From Anaeramoeba flamelloides (lineage: Eukaryota; Metamonada; Anaeramoebidae), in NCBI GenBank assembly GCA_027625915.1, contig JANTQA010000076.1, forward strand, positions 2,480,001 to 2,544,000: a DNA stretch of 64,000 nucleotides. The letters are read 5' to 3'. The notes under the pieces are model-generated. The model was not told the DNA's origin. It searched no databases and saw only the letters and a program-made list of their open reading frames with translations. Shown here piece by piece: positions 22,308-33,844 of this stretch (its first letter is position 1; each line of letters opens with the position of its first letter). Both the position numbers and the translations under genes were made by a program.

Positions 22308-23556
22308 TATAGTAAAATATTTGATTTTCGCATTATTGTACTTATTTTAAAATTATCTTTTAGATTTAATTTAATTATTTTATTGATTTGATAAAACAAA
22401 AGATTCATTCCAACAATAAAAAAAAAAAATAAATAAAAAATATAGACTTTTCATAATTAGAGAATACTCTGTTTTACTCTATATAATCCTAGAAAAAATA
22501 TTTAATTATAATACCATATAAGCATTCTTTCTATACAACTTACAAAAATTTAAGTTATACTTCAAGTTTAAATATTTTAAAATTATTAATCTCTTACTAA
22601 TTTATTCAAATGTTCACATTATCAACATAAACGCTAAACTTTATATTTATTTTTTTATTAAATGTATAGTAATAGTTATTGATAATATTTAGTAAATATA
22701 ATCAATTTTTCGAGGTATTTCATTTGTTTTAAAATAATAGATTAATCTTTTTAAAATAATATTAAATGATATCAATCTTTTAAAAAATAATTTTAAATTT
22801 AAAAAGTATATAAATATTTTAATTAAATATTTAGTAAATTTATTTTTAGGCTTACATTTCCATTTAGGAATTAAAGTATAATAACATCTATTAAATAATT
22901 TTATACGATTTCTCCCATAAAAAAACAAGAAGATTTTAATAAATTTAAATTTTGATGATTTTTGTATCTTTTCAGTAGAATTGGTTGTATTATTCAAATA
23001 TCACCAAAAGAAAAAAAGTATTTTGGCAAATAATATCCTTAGTGAAATATTTATCCTAATTTGTTTATTTTTTACTTACAAAGTATTCTCAAAAAAATTT
23101 TTAGAATTTTAAAGTTTCTAAATATTAATTTTTAATTTTTTTTTACTATTTTGGTGTACCTTTAGAATTTTATATTATTAATATGTAAAAAAAAAATTTT
23201 TTACAATATATTTTCAATTCAAGATAAAGTTTACAAAATAAAAATTAATATTATCGAATTATAGTAATGATTATAATATTTATAATAGATAATATTACAT
23301 TATTAGATCCAAACTACGATCTTGGGGAAAATATCAGTTATTATCTAAAAATTGGGGTAAATACCAAACTATCATTATAAAAAATAATTGTTATATATCA
23401 GTTCAGGAATTTTAAACTAACTTAAAATTTTTATTATGTATTATTTTTCAAACTTATTTGATCAAACAAAGAGATCTTGATAAAATATCTTAATTTTACA
23501 AAGCAATATAAAAGAAAAAAAATATAATTAGGGATAAAATAAAAAGTTTTGTAATA

Positions 23557-24246
23557 AACTCTGTTTCAGTCAAAGGGGCCCAACGTTTTTTTCAAATATC
23601 AATTATTTTATATAATTGACCTTTGAAGAACAAATAAGAAATAAAGAGAATAATAAACCTCGAAGAAATGTTGATATATGTCTGAAAGAAAACTAATTAA
23701 TCAATAAATTTTCTTAAAAATTGTAAAACTCAAATTCTTAGGGCATATTGAGAAAAACAAGGATGTTCGTTTTTAACTTCTACTGGTATTTGAATAATAA
23801 ATATGAAACATTTTTCACTTCATTTTCCATACTTTTCTTTTAGAAATCAAGCCCCCAAACAAAGTTTGTTGGTATTTGTGATCTCTATTTGAAAAAGGAA
23901 ATTAAAATGAAGTGAAAATTTTTCACATTTATTAAACAAATATCAGGATCAAAGATCAAATTGAATTGCAATAGAAATCAATAGATTTCTCAACAATCTT
24001 TACATGGTTTCAATGACATTAGAATAACACGTTTTTACCAAGTGACTATTGATCTTGCAATAAAAAATTTTTTGCATATGAATGAGGTTTTTAAAAAAAA
24101 AAATCGAAAAAAAAAAACAAAAATGTGAAAAAATGATTTCAATTTTGAAATTTCCAAAATAAAATTTTTCTTCTAATATCGATGCAAACCCTTTAAACAC
24201 GTGTATTATACCATTACAACTGGGCACCTTTGACTGAAAAATAGTT
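23557..24246 (+). mobile_element. Family B MITE, full copy with an insert
   Basis: TA at 23555-23556 and 24247-24248. Left end AACTCTGTTTCAGTCAAAGG then GGCCCAA; right end inverted TTGGGCACCTTTGACTGAAA then AATAGTT. At 690 bp it exceeds the 551-563 bp of other full copies because a family D foldback lies at 23783-23946. Non-coding. Confidence 0.85.
23783..23946. mobile_element. Family D foldback MITE nested in family B
   Basis: A 164 bp inverted repeat with left end CTGGTATTTGAATAATAAAT and right end CATTTATTAAACAAATATCAG; the inner arms TTTTTCACTTCATTTTCC and AAATGAAGTGAAAATTTTTC also pair. The other family B copies lack it. A second copy is at 47203-47368. The left flank is TA and the right flank is GA. 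Confidence 0.8.
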
Positions 24247-24335
24247 TAGTTACTTTTGATTTTGCTGACAGATAAATCGGTACTTAATATCTCGTATAAG
24301 TAAGAAACAAGGATAAATCATAAATTATCATTCTA

Positions 24336-24886
24336 AACTATTTTCAAGTCAAATATGACCAGTTTTTATGGTGGGTTAATTAAATTTGTTTAACAGGAAA
24401 TGTATGAATATTATAAAAAAAAAAATTATTTTGGTTCTTGGGCAAATTTCAAAATTGAAATCCCTTTTTCACATTTTTATTTTTTTCTTTGTTTTTTTAC
24501 TTGATAAGTATTTTTTTCTCAATTTTTTTTTAATTGTAAGATCAATAGTTACTTAGTAAAAAAATTTTTTTCTAATAGTATTGAAAAAATGAAAATTAAT
24601 GGAGAGGAATCAATTTATTTTTTTATTGAAATTTTCCTTTTGATCTTCAATTATAGATCAAAAGGAAAATTGTATGTTTTTTTTATTATTTCAATAGAGA
24701 AATAAGAATTTAAGTTTTTCTATTTTTCAGAAATGTATATTCATTTATTAGTTTTATTTCATTTAAATATCAAGTATTCTTTCATGTGTATTATCCCTCT
24801 TATGGCTTATTTGTTCTTTAAGGTTAATTTTAAAAAATAATTGATCTTTGAAAAAAATGTTTAGGACCCTTTGAAGGAACAAAGTT
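24336..24886 (-). mobile_element. Family B MITE, inverted copy
   Basis: A 551 bp element with TA at 24334-24335 and 24887-24888. Read on the minus strand it follows the family order: AACTTTGTTCCTTCAAAGGG at the start, the ATAAGAGGGATAATACACAT block, the A-rich tract, and a terminal GGTCATATTTGACTTGAAAA. Together with the copy at 23557-24246 it makes a 1.3 kb inverted arrangement. Confidence 0.78.
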
Positions 24887-25532
24887 TAGAATAATATTAC
24901 AGCTGTTCCAGCTCTACCATGAAATCTATGATAAACTTAAAATTCATTGACTCTATCAAAATTGCCTTTTTATGATAGTTTTTTATGATTCTGTGATAAC
25001 CAATTACTAACTGTGGAATTTTATAATAAAACAAAAATTTTCCAAATCTAGAAAATATTAAATTTTGAATTTTTGACTATAAAACTTCTGAATGATCAAA
25101 TTTCAGACAAATTTTCAGGTTTTTGGTAGATCCTTAATTTCTCAAGAACTTAAAATCAAAATACAAGACCATTTCATGGAAATCATCAAATTCTATCTTT
25201 GATCTTTGGTAACTTTATTTTGAATTTTTGAATTTGTTTTAAAAAAAAACAAGATTTTTTTTCCAGTCATTCAAATTAGAAAATTTTTTTAAAAATCAAA
25301 ATAAAACCATAAAATATATATGATAGCATATAACCGAAGATTTTTTTCTTGTATTGAACTGAGACAAAAAGTCAATCTCTATGCCTGTCAAATTTCAAGG
25401 TAGGTTTGGAAAGGTTTTATCAAATTTAATTAATCAAAATGTTTGTACAAATACTATCTATCCTTCCTACAACTGTTTAAAGAGTAGCCTGAAAATATTT
25501 TTCAATATTAAATTGTAATTAAATATAGACTT

Positions 25533-25551
25533 ACCCCCCCCCCCCTCCCCC
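25533..25551. repeat. C-rich homopolymer tract
   Basis: ACCCCCCCCCCCCTCCCCCAG-type run, conspicuous because the surroundings are overwhelmingly A/T. No function assigned. Confidence 0.85.
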
Positions 25552-26034
25552 AGATACAACTTTTTTAAAATATATATTTAACATCATAATTCAATCCTGT
25601 AAAACTTTTATACTAGCTTTGAAAAGACTGTATATTCTTGAACAAAGTGACTTCTGGTATGCAATTTTCTTAATAAAATTCAAGTTTAGAGGATATGTGT
25701 AACTCTAAAAAAGTTGTTCCAATGGTCTAGTCAGACAACCATACATTATAAAGGGTTATTAAAAAAACTGTAACAATTAACAAAAAATAATAGTAAAATA
25801 AATAAATCAAAAACACATTTTATTTTACACTAATATCACCCCTAAATTGAAAACAAATATAATATAATTCAAATATTGTATAATAAAAAATTAATCTCTT
25901 ATTCTTGTTCTTAATTTAATTTTCAAGTTATAACTTTAAAAGTTTTTTTTTAAAAACAGTTAGAAAATCTTTCATTGTTTCTTTTCCAAAATGAATTTTA
26001 AAATGTGAATCAATATTATACATTTATTTCTAAT

Positions 26035-26075
26035 TACATACATACATACATACATACATACACATATATATATAA
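26035..26075. repeat. (CATA)n/(TA)n microsatellite
   Basis: Tandem ACAT units (at least six) running into an ATATATAT stretch. Confidence 0.85.
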
Positions 26076-26130
26076 ATTCATTCTTGTTAAAAATATTGGT
26101 GTTATTTTCTTCAAGTGACTTTTTGGGAAA

Positions 26131-26825
26131 AAATATGAAAAATGTTGCTATATTTTTCAGATCAACATCACTGAATATATGCGATAATTATTCCTAAAGT
26201 GTCTTACATTGGAACAAGCATTGGTTTTTGAGGAAGAAAAAAAATAGCAACATTTATCAAAAATTTTAAGAGATAAATTTGAAATGAAAATATAGCAACG
26301 ATCATTTAGAAATGGTTAATTGGAACCAATTTGAGGAACTTAATTTGGAATGAAAAAACTTGAAAATTCTTATATCCCAAAATATCAGTTCGAATAATAA
26401 ATAAAAAATTGATAGCATTTTTAAACCCTTTATTTTGACATGTAGAAACAACCATGTCATTTTTAAAACTTGAAATAATTATACTTTTTTGGGTAAAAAT
26501 TTTGGATAACGATCACAAACACTAAAAAATAAAAAAAAGAAATGAAAAGTTTTTTTTTAAAATTTCTTTTTCTTTTTTCTAATTTCTATCAAAAAATAAC
26601 AATAGTTATTGATATTTTTTTTTTCAAAAGATCAACATACATTTTTTTTCGAAGCGATAAACTGCCTCTCGAAAAAATATTAAAAAAAATATAAAAAATG
26701 ATGCTATATTTTTTAGGATCTACATCATTTGATATCTTTGTTATTTTTCATGAGAAAAAAAATTTAAAAAAATATCAAAAATAATGTTATATTTTTCAGA
26801 TCTACATCACTTGATATATTAGATA
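26131..26825. repeat. Three diverged copies of a ~50 bp motif
   Basis: Similar segments near 26131-26180, 26688-26740 and 26775-26825, each with a GATGCTATATTTTT-like core (first copy GTTGCTATATTTTTCAGATC) followed by an ACATCA(C/T)TTGATAT-like block. They lie just 3' of the eEF1A-like gene (which reads leftwards and ends at 26868). A role in 3' end formation or RNA structure is possible but untested. Confidence 0.55.
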
Positions 26826-26867
26826 ATTAATAATAAAATCTCGAATAACATTGAAGAATTAGTAATA

Positions 26868-28163
26868 TTAATTTAAATCCTGAACTTCTGTAATGGTCCC
26901 ATAACCATAAGTTTTCCCCTCATGCCTAATAATAAATTTACCTAGAAACTTTGATTCTTCAAAGGGAAGAGCAATTAGCTCGCTTTTCGGGGTAAAAACA
27001 ACCTTACAATTGTCACCCGGTACGAGAAATCGGGGATTGTCTTTCAATATTTCACCTGTTTTTTTATTAAATTTTGAAACCATTTGTGTAATTTGACAAA
27101 CAATTCTGGAAAAAGGGAAATAAACACATGGGCAGTTTGAAGGCTTGAGGGGTCTATTCAAATCAAGAATACAAATGTTGGCAACAAATTGTTTACAAAC
27201 TTTCAGGTTTTCCTCTGATAAATCCACAATTATTGATCCTCTTTCAAGATAATATTTCACATAGTCTGAAATCACCATTCCAATTACATCACCTGCACCC
27301 GCATATTCCACATCTTGTTGTTGGATTTGAAGTGACTTAATCAAACTAATTAGTCTGGAGGGTACCACGCAAACACGCACTCCTTTTTTGAGTGTTCCAC
27401 GGAGGACTATTGCATCACAGACAACATCTTCAGAAGAGACGGGATATTTTCGCAACACACAAATCATGAGTGGATCTTCAAGTGGCCTCTCGATCTTTGG
27501 TATTTGTTTCAAGGCCTCGAATAAGGTTGGCCCATTGTACCAATTTAGGTGTTTCCCTTTTTGGATCAAGTTATCACCCAAGTAACCTGAAACGGGTACA
27601 AACGGTACCTTGGTATAATCTAAACCATAGAGATTTGCAAATTGGATAATTTTTTCTTTAATTTGGTGGAATTTCTTTTCGTCCCATGAGATTTCCTTAC
27701 AATCAATTTTATTCACAACAACAATAGTAGAGTGAGGTTCGTAAATCAAATTCCATTTAAGATATTCCTCCAAGTCCTTGCAAGTATCAAGGCTGGTGTT
27801 GAGAACGGTTGGGTCAACAACGATCATGTGCACATCGGAAATTGCAGCATATTTCACCGTATCTTTCAAATATTTATTGTATCCTGGGGTATCAAATAAA
27901 CATAATTTACAATCCTTTTGCGTGATATAACAGAGATGTGTGTACAAGGTTAAATCCAATTCCCTTTCAGTTTTTGATGTGTTTGTAATCCATGCATATT
28001 CATAGCCACCATGCCCTAAGTCATCCGCATCACCTTCAAGAACACCAAAGTCATCCTCAGAAAAGATCCCCAATTGTAATAACAAATGACCACAAATTGT
28101 AGATTTCCCTCCTTGGTGGAGTCCGTGCACAGATATGTTTAAATTTTTCTTAATTTTTTGCAT
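26868..28163 (-). CDS. Divergent eEF1A-like translational GTPase
   Basis: Single exon, 431 residues, collinear with eEF1A (about 460). Three-domain layout: G domain (about 1-235), beta-barrel domain 2 (about 236-325) and domain 3 (about 330-431). G1 is G14-x4-G19-K20-S21; G3 is D91-T-P-G94; G4 is N151-K-I-D154; G5 is VSGYLGDN. Numbering almost coincides with eEF1A, so changes are clear: the switch I sequence ERERGIT becomes ERELDLT (Thr72 kept, Arg69 and Gly70 changed), and His95 after DTPG, the catalytic residue, is Tyr. The final domain-3 segment is diverged (usual RDM.QTVAVGV, here RHEGKTYGYGTI). It is therefore a paralogue, probably not the main elongation factor; it could bind GTP with altered hydrolysis, or act on another substrate in the eEF1A/HBS1/eRF3 group. 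Start Met28163 aligns with the family N-terminus. Frame intact. Confidence 0.88.
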   Translation of the reverse strand: MQKIKKNLNISVHGLHQGGKSTICGHLLLQLGIFSEDDFGVLEGDADDLGHGGYEYAWITNTSKTERELDLTLYTHLCYITQKDCKLCLFDTPGYNKYLKDTVKYAAISDVHMIVVDPTVLNTSLDTCKDLEEYLKWNLIYEPHSTIVVVNKIDCKEISWDEKKFHQIKEKIIQFANLYGLDYTKVPFVPVSGYLGDNLIQKGKHLNWYNGPTLFEALKQIPKIERPLEDPLMICVLRKYPVSSEDVVCDAIVLRGTLKKGVRVCVVPSRLISLIKSLQIQQQDVEYAGAGDVIGMVISDYVKYYLERGSIIVDLSEENLKVCKQFVANICILDLNRPLKPSNCPCVYFPFSRIVCQITQMVSKFNKKTGEILKDNPRFLVPGDNCKVVFTPKSELIALPFEESKFLGKFIIRHEGKTYGYGTITEVQDLN

Positions 28164-28849
28164 TCAAATGTGTTTTTGTTTGGGATTATAAAAAAATATT
28201 TGAAGAGTATTTAAAAAAAATAGATTTAGAAATCAAAGATATACTTTAAAAAAGATTTTGGTTGGTTAATTGTTTGTTACTTGAGTTTGTTAACTCATTG
28301 GATTACCCAAGAAATTTAAATCAACAATTTTATAATTTGGACTTGATAATTTATTGGTTTTGGTAAATGAGTTAAATTTGGACACTAGTTTGGATTTCTC
28401 AGAATTTCCTTCAAGATTTTAGTAAACTTATTTTCTCTTTACTGATCAAATAATTTTACTTGAAAAATTTCTTTTTAATTAAAATGTTTCAGATTTAAAA
28501 GACTTTTTTTTGGTAATGACGTATTTTCATGCTATGAGAGATTCTTCAAACTTCATAATCAGTGTCTTTTAAGATTTGTTTTTACAACCTGTTTTAGGTT
28601 TCTTTCAATCAATTGCAGATATGGTTTTTTTTTTTTTGTGGTTTTGAAATTTAAATAACTTTATTCAAAGAATAATTAAAAATTCAAAGCATTTTATCTT
28701 TCAAAAAGAACATCTATTTCATTATCAAATTGTTGAAATATGTTCTAATAGATTTTAAAGAACTATTTATTGATGTTTTGAGAAAATATTACATACTGAA
28801 TTGAATTTGTTGATATTTTTATTAAGTATAACTTTGGCCTTTCATGAAA

Positions 28850-29960
28850 TTGTCAGAAAAGATTTTGGTGTTACCCAATTAAAATTAAGAAGGGCACTAA
28901 TGAAGAAATATTCCAATTTTTGATCAAAAAAGTATTTTTTGCCATTTTTTAAAAAAGTAAAATTCACAAAAGACATTTTAAGATAACTAAACTAGAACAC
29001 CTTTATTGAGAACTGTGTGAAAATGGAATAGAAAAATAATCACAATTTTATTGCCAAAATAATGCTGATCAATTCAAACGTTCTCAGTAAACAACTCAAA
29101 GTTTCAAAGATCATCTGTCGATAAGTATTGTTGAGGGAGTTGCATGAAATACCACAATCTCGTCCTGAAAATCACAATAATTCTTCAAAGGAATTGATTG
29201 TGATTTTTTCTTCATCATTTTTTGGGTTCCTTTGGTTCTTTTTATTTTTTTGTTTCTATTGACTTTGTCATCTATATTTTTGAATATAGTTTGTACTCTA
29301 TTTGGCTTTTGGATATAACCACCATTTTTCAACATCACAAAGCATCTCTTCTATTTTCATGTTTTTTTTTTTTAACCAGTTTTTTTCGTTAAATTGTTCC
29401 TCTCTAAAAACTGAATTGTTACTTTCATTACAAATTGTGTTGAGGTTTTGTCGAAGTGTTGAAGAATTTTTCCTTTGAAGATCTAATGAAAAAAATTTGC
29501 AAAAACTTGGACTGAAATGTTATTGAAAAAAAATTATAAAAAGTTAAAAAAAAAAGGATATTTTTTTTTTAGGAATTAATGTTTTAGTGAATTTGGTCCA
29601 ATATCAAGTCAGAAAAATTATAAATGCTTCTTATCGAAGTTCGACTTGTTTTAAAATAACAAAGAACAGTTATTTAAAAATTTTCAATTTTCTCCTTTTT
29701 GACCTTTAAAAAGAAAATTCAAAACCATCTAAACCTAACTCACAAATCAAAAAATAACAGTCGGTAATTCACAACAATGTAAAAAAGTTTTCTATTTTCT
29801 GCTTTAGAAATAAATTTCTCAAAAAGTCAATTTTTCCCAACCTTATTTTTCATTTTTAGATATAAAAATGTCAAAATTAACAAAAATATTTCAATATTTC
29901 CTTCATAAATCCGACTTATTAAAACTTTGTGAGATTTTCAAACTCTTTTAAAAATATATT
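28850..29960 (+). repeat. Diverged dispersed repeat, pair of 37000-38640
   Basis: Two blocks align with the distant region in the same order. Block 1 (about 28905-29105): CCATTTTTTAAAAAAG, AAATTCACAAAAGACATTTT, AACACCTT. Block 2 (about 29660-29960): TTTTCAATTTTCTCCTTTTTGA, ACTCACAAATCAAAAAATAA, TTTCTCAAAAAGTCAATTTT, CCAACCTT. The stretches between blocks align poorly. An open frame of 75 codons at 29111-29338 falls between them and is not supported as a gene. Confidence 0.5.
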
Positions 29961-30178
29961 ATTTATTAAATTTTCATTCAGTAAAAGTATTTTTTTATTT
30001 CCAAATTTTTTTAAAGTTTTATGAAATTTTATTTTTTTTTGTTACCTAAAATGTTTCTCAACAAATATCACTCGTTTGTACAATATATAAATTTTTGAAC
30101 TTTTAATTTAAGAATTTCTTTTTAATTTAATGTAAACTTTCAATAAACCAATACACATTCCACTTATTGAACACTTCT

Positions 30179-30210
<32 letters not shown>

Positions 30211-30219
30211 ATAATTTAA

Positions 30220-30966
30220 GGGATTAGCGCCTACCAAGGAGAAGCCTAGGATCAAAGTATGTTGTTATTGGACCAAATCACATTAGTGTTACATGGTTGA
30301 AATGTCTCTAAAAAATCGATTTCAAAGTAGTAATATTTGTTGATCCTCATCAATTAAAAATGATCAATGTATTAGTAAAAAACCTAGCAAATTCAGAATA
30401 AAATCTGCATTTCGCCATAAATTTGATGATTGAATTATCAATAATCAGACTACAAAGTCATAAAATATCTATCTTAAATTTGTGGCTAAATGTAGATTAG
30501 TTACTAAAAAATTCGTTTTTTTTTGAAAAATTAAATAATTATCGAATAAAGTTTTTTTGTCAAATTATTTCTCAAATCATGGAAATTAATTGATGCTATA
30601 ATTAGACTTATCAAAAGCAAAAAAAACTAATCAGTCTTTGTACTTTTATGTTGATGATTATTGAGTTAATCTTTGAAATTCTAAAATTCTAAAAATAGTT
30701 ACTTTTGGAAGTTCTTAATCTAAATTATTAAATACCGGAATACTGTATTTTGGGTTTTTATTTTTAGATTAGGAAAAGGAATTAAAAAAAATTTTTCAAA
30801 ATGAAATTTTTTAATTGTGATCATTAGTAAAAAATGTAAGAATTTATTGTGCAATAAGATTTATAATAGATTTCTGAGAGCTATTCGAGCCATGGTCCAC
30901 TAATACCATTTACACCCAATTACAACATACTTTGATTATAGAGAAATCTATGGTGACGCTAATCCC
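30220..30966 (+). mobile_element. Family A MITE, TTAA-flanked
   Basis: A 747 bp element between TTAA tetramers (30216-30219, 30967-30970). Left end GGGATTAGCGCCTACCAAGG; right end GGTGACGCTAATCCC. Internally close to the copy at 1579-2331, for example AATGATCAATGTATTAGTAA and ACTACAAAGTCATAAAATAT. A run of about 29 T lies just outside the left end. Non-coding. Confidence 0.85.
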
Positions 30967-31042
30967 TTAATACAAATAGTCTTGTTGGGACTTTATCCGA
31001 AGCTTTTAAAATAGAATTATAGTAGTTAAAAAATTATTGTAA

Positions 31043-31497
31043 TGAAAAAATTCCTTGACAAGATTTTTAATTGTGAATATTAGTAAAATTTATGCTTAAT
31101 TTCTTTTATTTTCAATCCAAGCCTTTTTATAAATAATCAAAATTTTAATGAGATTAGTAATTAAACTACCTAAAGTTTATTAAAGTAGGGTGTCTCAAGA
31201 ATAATCAAATAATTTATTGATAACCCTAAGTAGAACATCTTTTTTTGAAAAACAATCAATTTTTATAGAGTTTTTACTAGAGTTTTAAAAATGATAATTT
31301 TTATTCTTGTTTTTTTATTGGTTGAATTGTGTTTTAAACAAGTGTAATTTAATTAAACATCATTCTAATAAGTGGGTGAGTTATGATTTTCAAAGTTTGA
31401 TTCTTAAAAAAAGGATTTGATTTTTTATAAAAGGAATTACACATCAAAATTTATTTAATATTCAAAATTAAAAATCTTGTCAGGGAATTTTTTCATT
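31043..31497. mobile_element. Family E MITE, intact terminal repeats
   Basis: A 455 bp element with about 35 bp inverted ends. Left AATGAAAAAATTCCTTGACA then AGATTTTTAATT; right is its complement with a single C/T-type difference in the first 27 positions. A diverged copy is at 5252-5700. No target duplication is obvious. Non-coding. Confidence 0.8.
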
Positions 31498-32500
31498 GAC
31501 AATATTTTTTTTTCTAATTTACCTTAAATGTTGAGACAAAGGGGAAATTTAGAATTTATTCATCAATTAAATTTATTGCTTTAATGTAAAAACTCACAAT
31601 TGAATAATAAAAGGGGAATTTTCTTATTTTCTATTCATTTTTTTTTCAAAATAATAGTTAAAAGTTATTTTATATTTTTTTAAAAAATTTTAGGGTTGAT
31701 TATTTTATTAATTAAAAAGTATTTATTGATTAAATTTCAGTATAATAAATTGAATTATTTTATTTTATTTTTTTTTCTAGTATTTTCTTTTATGTTAATT
31801 AAAGTTTTAATATTTTGCCTATTATTAAACTTTTAATTTTGACTCAAAGAAAATAATTTCATTTTTCTATTGATTTAATATAGATTAAAATTTTATCTAA
31901 AAAAAAAATAATAATTTCTCAGTAATATATTTTTTTATTTGTTTGTTTTATCAAATAATTATAAAATTTATTTAATTTTTATTAATAATAAATCAATTTA
32001 TCGAGTTTTGAATTACTATTATTGTTGGGGTTTCTTATTTAAAAAATTAATGAAGAAAAAATCTTTTTAAAAAAATGGAAAAAATGAATAATTATTATTT
32101 ATTTTTCAATATCAAATAAAAAAATTAAAAAACTTAACTACTTTATCCTTGAACTATTTTGAATTTTATCATAATTCAAATCTTTATTAGAGACAAATAA
32201 GAAAATAAATATATTAGCACATACATATCATTTTAAAGCTTTTATGATAAGCTTGATGAAATTTTGGCAAATCCAGGGTGCCAAAAAGATATATATAACA
32301 GATAATATAGCTTTTTTAAGGTATCATATAAATGTATAATGTGTAATATAATTTGTAAGAAACTGATTAAAATATTGTTAGTCTCATCTATAACATCTTA
32401 TAAAAAAATAGTAAATAAAAAATCATTTTTTTTTCTTTTAAAAGGTGTTATAAATCTTTGTAACATTTTATTTTGGCTTGACATAAGATAAAAAAATATC

Positions 32501-32697
32501 GAGCCAGATTCAATTTTAAGATACAAACCCTAAAATAAATTTTAGACACAAAAAAATCTCAAAAAATAAGGCCATTTTTTATAAATTTTTTTTATACAAA
32601 TTATTTTATTAGAATTTGAATTTTGTGTTATAATTTAAGTTTTTTATTGTACCCCAAAATTCCTTCAAATTTTATATCTAAAAAGTAGAATTGGCAG
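32501..32697. mobile_element. Family C foldback MITE, copy 5 (degraded)
   Basis: A 197 bp element. The left end GAGCCAGATTCAATTTTAAG aligns with the consensus with several changes and its flank is TC; the right end AAAAAGTAGAATTGGCAG is followed by TA. The most diverged family C copy here. Confidence 0.7.
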
Positions 32698-33844
32698 TAA
32701 TATGATTTATAATAAATTAAGTAAATTGAAAAATAATTAAAAAAAAATTGTAATAATACATAAAAAATCTATTCAAAATAATTTTTTCTATACTAAAGAC
32801 TAAAATAATAATTTTTGTCAAAAAAAAATTTTTTTTTAGATAAAAAACAAAAAAAAAAAACATTGGATAGTTACTACTATTAAAAATTTTGATATAAAAC
32901 TGTTTTAAATTCCAAAATTGTCATTAAAAAACATTTTTTTCAACAAATTATAATTAAATATTTTCAATTTTATTTTTTTTTTTTTGATCTTTTGAATAAT
33001 AAAAATTAATTTAACAATATGAAATATTTTATAAATATTAACATTCATAAAAGATTATAAAAACCATATTCTATTTTTTATTATTAAATAATCATAATAT
33101 AAACAAGATTATTGTTATAAAGATGCTATATGATTGTTTGAAAAGTTTTTTTTTTTCATTGGATTTATAGATAAAATTTTTTTTCATTGGCTATTTATTA
33201 TTTTTCCCTCATCTAAATAAGTTTAAAAAAAAAAATATTAAAAATACAGGATTTATTGAAATTCAAAAAATTAGCGTTTTTCAAATAAATTAATTTCTAT
33301 TTTTTGAAAATTACAAAAAAAAAAAAAAAATTGTGATGTTTTATTTTTGAAAATGTTTAAAAAACAAAAAATTTAGATATTTTGTTATCAAAAAATTGAG
33401 CTTTTTTTTTTTTAATTGTTCAGACTTTTATTTTATTTTTTTTTTCTGATACTGTAAAAGAAAAATATTTATCTTGCTAATTTTCTACAATTAGTGGCAG
33501 TGGGAAAGAAGGTTCGAGATTCATAAAGCCTAATTGTAAACCATTTTTGTATTGAATCATTACCTAGGGCACAAAAATATACAATTCTTCAAAAAAAAGT
33601 TCTTTCAAAAATAAATTCTGAATCCTTCAAGATTATTTTGTTTTTTTAATATCAAAAGATTGTAAAGATATCCTTTTGATGATTTTATAAATAGCTTTTT
33701 ATTCCAAGATCTTGAAAAAAAAATTAAAAAAAAAAAAAAAACCGATTTCTATTTTAATAAGATTTGTTTTTGAAAAAATGAGTATCTTTCTTTTGTGTTG
33801 GAAAACAATTATAAAAATAAATAACTAATTAGCATTAATTTTAT

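Larger units (their letters stand above)
20165..26867. other. Gene-free region with nested and tandem repeats
   Basis: No coding sequence supported; a 102-codon frame at 22689-22997 is Ile/Lys/Phe/Asn-rich chance sequence. Contents: a 67 bp tandem duplication (21401-21534), family C (22113-22307), two family B copies in opposite orientation (23557-24886) with a family D insert, a C-rich tract (25533-25551), a CATA microsatellite (26035-26065) and short repeats near 26131-26825. The 22400-23500 stretch is extremely AT-rich. Confidence 0.7.
28164..33844. other. Gene-free region with repeats
   Basis: No coding sequence supported. Contents: a dispersed repeat at about 28850-29960, family A (30220-30966), family E (31043-31497), a degraded family C (32501-32697), and long A/T runs including about 29 T at 30181-30209. 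From 31500 to 33840 I see no other structure. Confidence 0.7.

Noticed and set aside
22689-22997. 102-codon minus-strand open frame
   Set aside because: Composition is Ile/Lys/Phe/Asn/Tyr, as expected for extremely AT-rich noise; no domain, no repeat support and no intron evidence.
29111-29338. 75-codon minus-strand open frame rich in Lys
   Set aside because: It lies within a dispersed repeat region and the frame is not kept in the partner region at 37-38.6 kb.
33500-33535. Possible tRNA B-box (GGTTCGAGATTC)
   Set aside because: No acceptor stem, A-box or anticodon arm can be folded around it.
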